A stretch of 64,000 bases of DNA. Source: Pyrofollis japonicus (lineage in GTDB: Archaea > Thermoproteota > Thermoprotei_A > Sulfolobales > Pyrodictiaceae). Shown here one piece after another: positions 60,491-64,000 of this stretch (position 1 is the first letter of the stretch; each line of letters begins with the position of its first letter). The translations under genes were made by a program, and so were the position numbers. Where the stretch lies: NCBI RefSeq assembly GCF_033097485.1, contig NZ_AP028634.1:921126-985125 (forward strand), given 5' to 3'. The notes under the pieces are model-generated. The model searched no databases and was not told where the DNA came from. It saw only the letters and a list, made by a program, of their open reading frames with translations.

Positions 60491-61072
60491 TTAGTCCCGT
60501 CTTTTTTCATTAAGTGGCTCGGTTCTAGCTTTCGGAGATACTATTGTGCTAACTCCTTCGGGATCCTCTATTATGACGGTAAAGTCTTCTTGTCCCTCTT
60601 TTGCCCGCTTTATCCATTCAAGGAGTTCATTGCATTTCTCCTTACTTGCTTCGGGGTCTTTACAAGCAAGTTCTATTGCTTCGCGGAATCTTTCAAGAAG
60701 CCCCTCCACGGTAGTTATGAAGCCTTGCGAGGCAGGCCCTGGGTGCATCTCAAGGCCTTTTTCTGGAATAATTATGGATGCTGATGAAGCCCTCACAACT
60801 AACGCGTTGAGGTCGTCCTCGTCTTCTACTTTGAGTATTATTCTTTGAGGTGGCTTGGCCTCGGCAAGTCTTACATCATTATACTTATATCCGCATTTCT
60901 CGCACTTGCCAGTCGTGAGTATTATCTTTCCAACAAGCGGTAGATCGTATAAGTAATCAGTTATTCGGAGAGACTTTGATCCACAAATTGGGCATGTTAC
61001 TACTGCTTCTCCTAGCTTTACTAATTTTGTGCTGTTATTTTTCAATAATTCGTCTTGCTGCTTGGTACTCAT
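60491..61072 (-). CDS. ZPR1-type zinc-finger protein
   Basis: Protein of 193 residues with the ZPR1 zinc finger CPICGSKSLRITDYLYD...CEKCGYKYNDVRLAE (about residues 27-70) and the A-domain that follows (VEDEDDLNALVVRASSASII, LEMHPGPASQGFITTVEGLL). Eukaryotic ZPR1 binds eEF1A. The archaeal single-copy form is probably a translation-related chaperone. ATG at 61072, with GGTG 6 nt upstream; an in-frame GTG at 61081 is part of that site. Confidence 0.88.
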   Translation of the reverse strand: MSTKQQDELLKNNSTKLVKLGEAVVTCPICGSKSLRITDYLYDLPLVGKIILTTGKCEKCGYKYNDVRLAEAKPPQRIILKVEDEDDLNALVVRASSASIIIPEKGLEMHPGPASQGFITTVEGLLERFREAIELACKDPEASKEKCNELLEWIKRAKEGQEDFTVIIEDPEGVSTIVSPKARTEPLNEKRRD

Positions 61073-61274
61073 TTCTTGCACCTATGTTTTTCACTATTAG
61101 AGCTTGAACTAATACGTATTTGTAATATCTGAAAGTATTACCCTTACCTCTTTCATCCTGTTTGATTTAAAAATTCTCACATGTTATTGAGCGTTTTTAT
61201 GACAATTATTTAAAAACTTCCCTATATTTTAGGCTCAACGTAATATCATATGCTAGGAGGTACGTGGTGAAAGC

Positions 61275-61601
61275 ATGGCAAGAATTAATAGAGTGCAGCG
61301 CCCTGTCTTTGACATAGTGATTCCTTCACCTAAGAAAGTGGTTAGCATAAAGCTTGAAGTCGACCTCCTTGAGGAGATAGACCGGTTGTGGCGGAGCCTA
61401 GGCTATACGTCGCGTAGCGAGTTCATACGCGAGGCATTGATTTATTACATGCAAGTGGTTAGCAGTATATCCTTTGAATCTACTCAGGAAGTAAGTGTTA
61501 TCGAGAATAATCCTGCAATGAAAATAGACGATAATGATGAAGATAAAAAGGTTAAGGACGGAGCATTGGTAGTTCTTGATACTGCTACCGATATAGCCTA
61601 G
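61275..61601 (+). CDS. Ribbon-helix-helix (CopG-like) regulator
   Basis: Protein of 108 residues with an RHH fold at about residues 22-57: VVSIKLEVDLLEEIDRLWRS, YTSRSEFIREALIYYM. The C-terminal half is acidic (KIDDNDEDKKVKDGA) and probably flexible. ATG at 61275, preceded by GGAGGT and GGTGA. A strong TATA element (ATTTAAAAA near 61209) lies upstream. Confidence 0.85.
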   Translation: MARINRVQRPVFDIVIPSPKKVVSIKLEVDLLEEIDRLWRSLGYTSRSEFIREALIYYMQVVSSISFESTQEVSVIENNPAMKIDDNDEDKKVKDGALVVLDTATDIA

Positions 61602-61611
61602 GCGGTTTCCG

Positions 61612-62007
61612 TTATTTTCGCGTTCCTATCTTAGAGAGGAGTTCCTGTAGGACTTCTCTATATGTGCGTGCACATTGCTCGAAGTCCGATATTATTTTCT
61701 GAATAACTTTTTCCGGGTCTTGTACGTAGTATTTGTATTTTGGTCTTCCTGCGCCTCCCTTCTTTTCGCGTGTTCTTGAAACGAATCCGATCTCAACGAG
61801 CTTTGTTAGGCTTCTATTAACGGTGGCCTTGCTTAGCTTAAGTTTTTCTGCAAGTTCGTCTACTGTGTATTCTTTGCCTTTGAGTAGTTCCACTAATATT
61901 GCTGTATCTGTTTCGCTTAGATCGTAGCAGAAGCGTAGTCCCTCTACTATGCTTGCCTCTCTCCCTGTAGGAAGTCTGAGCCTTATTTCTTCGAGGCTTG
62001 CCGACAT
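61612..62007 (-). CDS. Winged-helix transcription regulator (TrmB/MarR-like)
   Basis: Protein of 131 residues. The winged helix lies at about residues 25-95 (YDLSETDTAILVELLKGKEY, VDELAEKLKLSKATVNRSLT, GFVSRTREKKGGAGRPKYKY) with a C-terminal helix that probably pairs dimers. Convergent with the RHH gene (10 bp between stops). ATG at 62007 after AAGGGGA. Confidence 0.78.
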   Translation of the reverse strand: MSASLEEIRLRLPTGREASIVEGLRFCYDLSETDTAILVELLKGKEYTVDELAEKLKLSKATVNRSLTKLVEIGFVSRTREKKGGAGRPKYKYYVQDPEKVIQKIISDFEQCARTYREVLQELLSKIGTRK

Positions 62008-62077
62008 GTTAGTTCCCCTTTAAGCTAGTTTATTCGCCATTTTTGATAATATGGTTAGACTATTTATTATCTTTTTC

Positions 62078-62632
62078 TCAACTAGTTACTAACGCAGCGA
62101 TTATTGGCGTAATAAAAGCTTCAACAAAGGCCGCGATGAAAAGTAACACGGAAACTGTAAGGAGACCTTTTAACGTCTTGGCTAAAAGCGTTTTTCCGGC
62201 CCTATTTTTCTTATTAATAGAGAAAGGTAATTGAATTCCGAGAAAGGCGGCATAGAGCATTGCTGGTATCTCTATTACTCCGTGCGGTAGGAGGAGAGAT
62301 AGTACTGTAAGGATAGGTATATTATTCTTAAGTGCAAGCGCTATTACCGTGCCAACTGCGTAGCCGTTTATCCAGACCTGGTAGAATCCAAGCAGTATAG
62401 TTAAAGAAAATATAAAGATAATTAACGATACTACTATATTATTTAAATATATTGATATAAATTCCCAAAATGCGGGTAAGGTGTTAACTATGTTTAGGTA
62501 TTTGTTTTCTTTAATAAGCTCAGCATAGGGATGCGAAAGCCCCATTATTGCTCCGATTATGTAGGCTAACGTTATAGAAGCCGCCAATAGTACTTTAAAA
62601 ATGGCGCTACTTGGCTTCATGTGTTTTGGCAC
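62078..62632 (-). CDS. SpoIIM-family membrane protein
   Basis: Protein of 184 residues with four or five membrane helices. The family motif LPHGVIEIPAMLYAAFLG (about residues 118-135) is clear, and FYQVWINGYAVG lies in the preceding loop. Function in archaea unknown; bacterial SpoIIM works with peptidoglycan hydrolases, which does not apply here. ATG at 62632. Confidence 0.78.
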   Translation of the reverse strand: MPKHMKPSSAIFKVLLAASITLAYIIGAIMGLSHPYAELIKENKYLNIVNTLPAFWEFISIYLNNIVVSLIIFIFSLTILLGFYQVWINGYAVGTVIALALKNNIPILTVLSLLLPHGVIEIPAMLYAAFLGIQLPFSINKKNRAGKTLLAKTLKGLLTVSVLLFIAAFVEAFITPIIAALVTS

Positions 62633-62717
62633 CGCAAGAATACAGAATAAACTCGCAACATAATATAGTATTTACCAGGACCTATCATAAGAAGAGAATA
62701 TGAGAAGCTAAGCAGCC

Positions 62718-62776
62718 GTGATGAACGATTCCGGGCCGAGGATCAACATTCCTATGAAGAACCGTGTGAGGACTGA
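62718..62776 (+). ncRNA. Candidate box C/D guide RNA
   Basis: Box C GTGATGA (62718-62724, perfect), an 11 nt guide, D' CCGA (62736-62739), a 14 nt spacer, C' ATGAAGA (62754-62760), a 12 nt guide ACCGTGTGAGGA and D CTGA (62773-62776). No terminal stem is visible, but both guides have good length. It lies in the gap between the SpoIIM gene and the TatD-like gene. Confidence 0.5.
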
Positions 62777-62873
62777 TTCATATCTTCATTACTTCCATGC
62801 ATATCTTCGGAACTCTATAGCCAAAAAAGTAGTCTAAAATGACGCGCTGGCATGGAAATGGAATAATGCTTGT

Positions 62874-62945
62874 CTTGTGATGATGCCCCTACACTTATTG
62901 ACCCTGGGTGCTCCAGGGTATGATGAAGTGGTCCTTCGCTGAAAG
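62874..62945 (+). ncRNA. Box C/D guide RNA with an internal hairpin
   Basis: Box C GTGATGA (62877-62883) and C' ATGATGA (62920-62926) are perfect. D' is TTGA (62898-62901) and D CTGA (62939-62942), with a 14 nt and a 12 nt guide. Between D' and C' lies a perfect 7 bp hairpin ACCCTGG-GTGCT-CCAGGGT (62901-62919) in place of the usual loop. The terminal stem is only CTT/AAG. TCTAAAATG at 62833-62841 is a plausible TATA element. Confidence 0.62.
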
Positions 62946-63000
62946 CATGAAGCGGGGGTAGCCGTACCATAGTCTTGAAGGTGTTGGAAGGGTGACAGTC

Positions 63001-63873
63001 ATGTCTGGACTCATGTTTGCTGATGCACATGCACATTTCTCTCCAAAGGGGTTAGGTGCATTTAATATAGCTAAGAAGTTTAAGGAGAAAAACGGCTGGT
63101 TCATTGCATTTATTGCGCTCTCGCCATGGCACTATGGAATAAATATTACGCCAAGAACAGCCTTTGACGCGTATATTAGGTCCATAGAGATTTTCTTAAA
63201 GGGATGTGCCGAGGCACGGCAAGCAGGAATACGCGTATCATGTCTTGCAGGCTTTCATCCAGCTGATGTTGATAAGCTTATAAGCATTGGTATGGCGCCA
63301 GAGGAGGTTCTGGATGTAGGCATTAAGGTTGTAGAGTACGAGGTAGAGCTTTGCGAAAAGGGAATTATTAACGGAATCGGCGAAGTTGGCCGTCAACATT
63401 ATAAGACGATGCCGGAGCGCTTAGCTATAGCGTCAACAATAATGCTAAGAGCATTCGAACTCGTAAGCGGCGGGTGTCGCATACATCTTCATCTTGAGAA
63501 CTCCGGCGCAGCAACAGTAAAGACTGTTGAGAAGCTCGTAGAGCTAGCTAAAGCGCCCCGACACCTCATATTATTTCATCATGCGTCGACACGCGTAGCA
63601 GACATTGCGACACAAAGCGGTTTCTGGGCAACTCTGCCTGGTAAGAAAGAGCTCTTACGAAAAGCGCTTCAGCAGATAAGGAGAATTGATAGAGTGCTTA
63701 TTGAGTCGGACTACATAGATGACCCTAAAAGGCCTTGCGTCTCTTCATGCCCGTGGGAAATCGTGGATAATCAATTAGCTCTACTACAGGAAGGCATAAT
63801 AGACGAGGAAGTCGTTGCTAAAATAAATATTGATAACATTATAGCTTTCTATGATGTTGAGGCGCCTAGCTAA
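63001..63873 (+). CDS. TatD-like metal-dependent hydrolase
   Basis: Protein of 290 residues with metal ligands in FADAHAHFSPKG (about residues 6-17), CLAGFHPADVD (about 80), GEVGRQHYK (about 120), IHLHLENSG (about 155), LFHHAS (about 187) and LIESDYIDDP (about 230). Related to TatD but more divergent than the gene at 45493. ATG at 63001 chosen, with GGGTGA 5 nt upstream. Its 3' end overlaps the next minus-strand gene by 8 nt. Confidence 0.8.
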   Translation: MSGLMFADAHAHFSPKGLGAFNIAKKFKEKNGWFIAFIALSPWHYGINITPRTAFDAYIRSIEIFLKGCAEARQAGIRVSCLAGFHPADVDKLISIGMAPEEVLDVGIKVVEYEVELCEKGIINGIGEVGRQHYKTMPERLAIASTIMLRAFELVSGGCRIHLHLENSGAATVKTVEKLVELAKAPRHLILFHHASTRVADIATQSGFWATLPGKKELLRKALQQIRRIDRVLIESDYIDDPKRPCVSSCPWEIVDNQLALLQEGIIDEEVVAKINIDNIIAFYDVEAPS

Positions 63874-64000
63874 TAGAAATGACTTTCAGTGCCTCATATT
63901 TGTCAAGTTTTGTTGCAACCATGTAGCTATCAGAGATAGCTCTTAGGTCCGGATTGTTGCCGTGGATCATAACTGTGTGCAACCTTGCGTTTGCGCGCGC
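63866..64000 (-). CDS. C-terminal fragment of an unrecognised gene, cut by window edge
   Basis: The minus-strand frame is open from base 64000 to a TAG at 63866-63868, encoding 44 residues that end KYEALKVISIS, with HTVMIHGNNPDLRAISD before it. The 5' part lies outside the window. It has the look of a C-terminal alpha/beta domain but cannot be identified. Confidence 0.5.
   Translation of the reverse strand, partial: ARANARLHTVMIHGNNPDLRAISDSYMVATKLDKYEALKVISIS

Larger units (their letters stand above)
62633..63000. other. Gap holding two guide RNA candidates
   Basis: 368 bp without a protein gene, containing the two plus-strand C/D RNAs listed separately. The rest shows only AT-rich promoter-like sequence. 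Confidence 0.5.

Noticed and set aside
1-64000. Search for tRNA, rRNA, insertion sequences, integrases and CRISPR arrays
   Set aside because: None recognised by eye in the whole window; a tool-based scan could still find a tRNA with an unusual intron.

Overview
The window looks like the chromosome of a hyperthermophilic crenarchaeon (Thermoproteota, Desulfurococcales-like). The evidence is an ESCRT-III/CdvB cell-division protein, archaeal-type NreA, NMD3, aRF1 and NadM, a tetraether-lipid synthase candidate, crenarchaeal DUF2258 and C2H2 proteins, frequent TTG/GTG starts, TATA boxes close to start codons, and many box C/D guide RNAs in the gaps. I see no rRNA or tRNA gene, CRISPR array, insertion sequence or prophage. 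It reads as core chromosome.

Layout. 1-5.3 kb: HerA helicase (cut by the left edge), a THUMP protein, a radical SAM protein, CysRS and an aKMT-like lysine methyltransferase. 5.4-10 kb: a DUF131 membrane protein, a JAMM-motif protein, phosphoglycerate mutase, an HD hydrolase and a VIT1-like transporter. 10-17.4 kb: MoaA, heme O synthase, ornithine carbamoyltransferase, the AglB oligosaccharyltransferase and CdvB. 17.5-24.5 kb: small regulators, NadM, an ATP-NAD-kinase-like protein, an M50 protease, AlaX, a P-loop protein and a double winged-helix protein beside an AT-rich gap. 24.8-38.9 kb: DUF2258, NreA, aRF1 and many small Cys-rich, zinc-finger or unknown proteins. 38.8-53 kb: a SplB-like radical SAM protein, 6-phospho-3-hexuloisomerase, LeuRS, a phosphoesterase, TatD, three consecutive radical SAM genes (one Tes-like) and SerRS. 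53-64 kb: a 50-residue Cys-rich protein, MIP18, CinA-like, GlyA, a PfkB kinase, geranylgeranyl reductase, Hsp20, ZPR1, regulators, SpoIIM and a second TatD-like hydrolase.

Main theme of the hunt. The intergenic spaces hold about twelve box C/D-type guide RNA candidates, found by reading for C, D', C' and D boxes with about 12-16 nt guides and terminal stems. One guide is antisense to the tRNA D-arm consensus and one to 16S helix 20, judged from remembered consensus sequences. Two candidates converge and share their 3' stem. A separate hairpin with kink-turn features is followed by 18 nt antisense to the 16S decoding-end sequence. Other points of interest are the radical SAM trio, a twin CX3CX3C miniprotein, MoaA and LeuRS reading frames that seem to begin before any usual start codon, and a possible initiator-like gene next to a repeat-bearing AT-rich gap.

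Functionally the window combines translation (three aminoacyl-tRNA synthetases, AlaX, aRF1, NMD3, guide RNAs), archaeal lipid synthesis (Tes-like, two geranylgeranyl-reductase-family proteins), surface glycosylation (AglB), cofactor metabolism (MoaA, NadM, heme O) and DNA maintenance (HerA, NreA).
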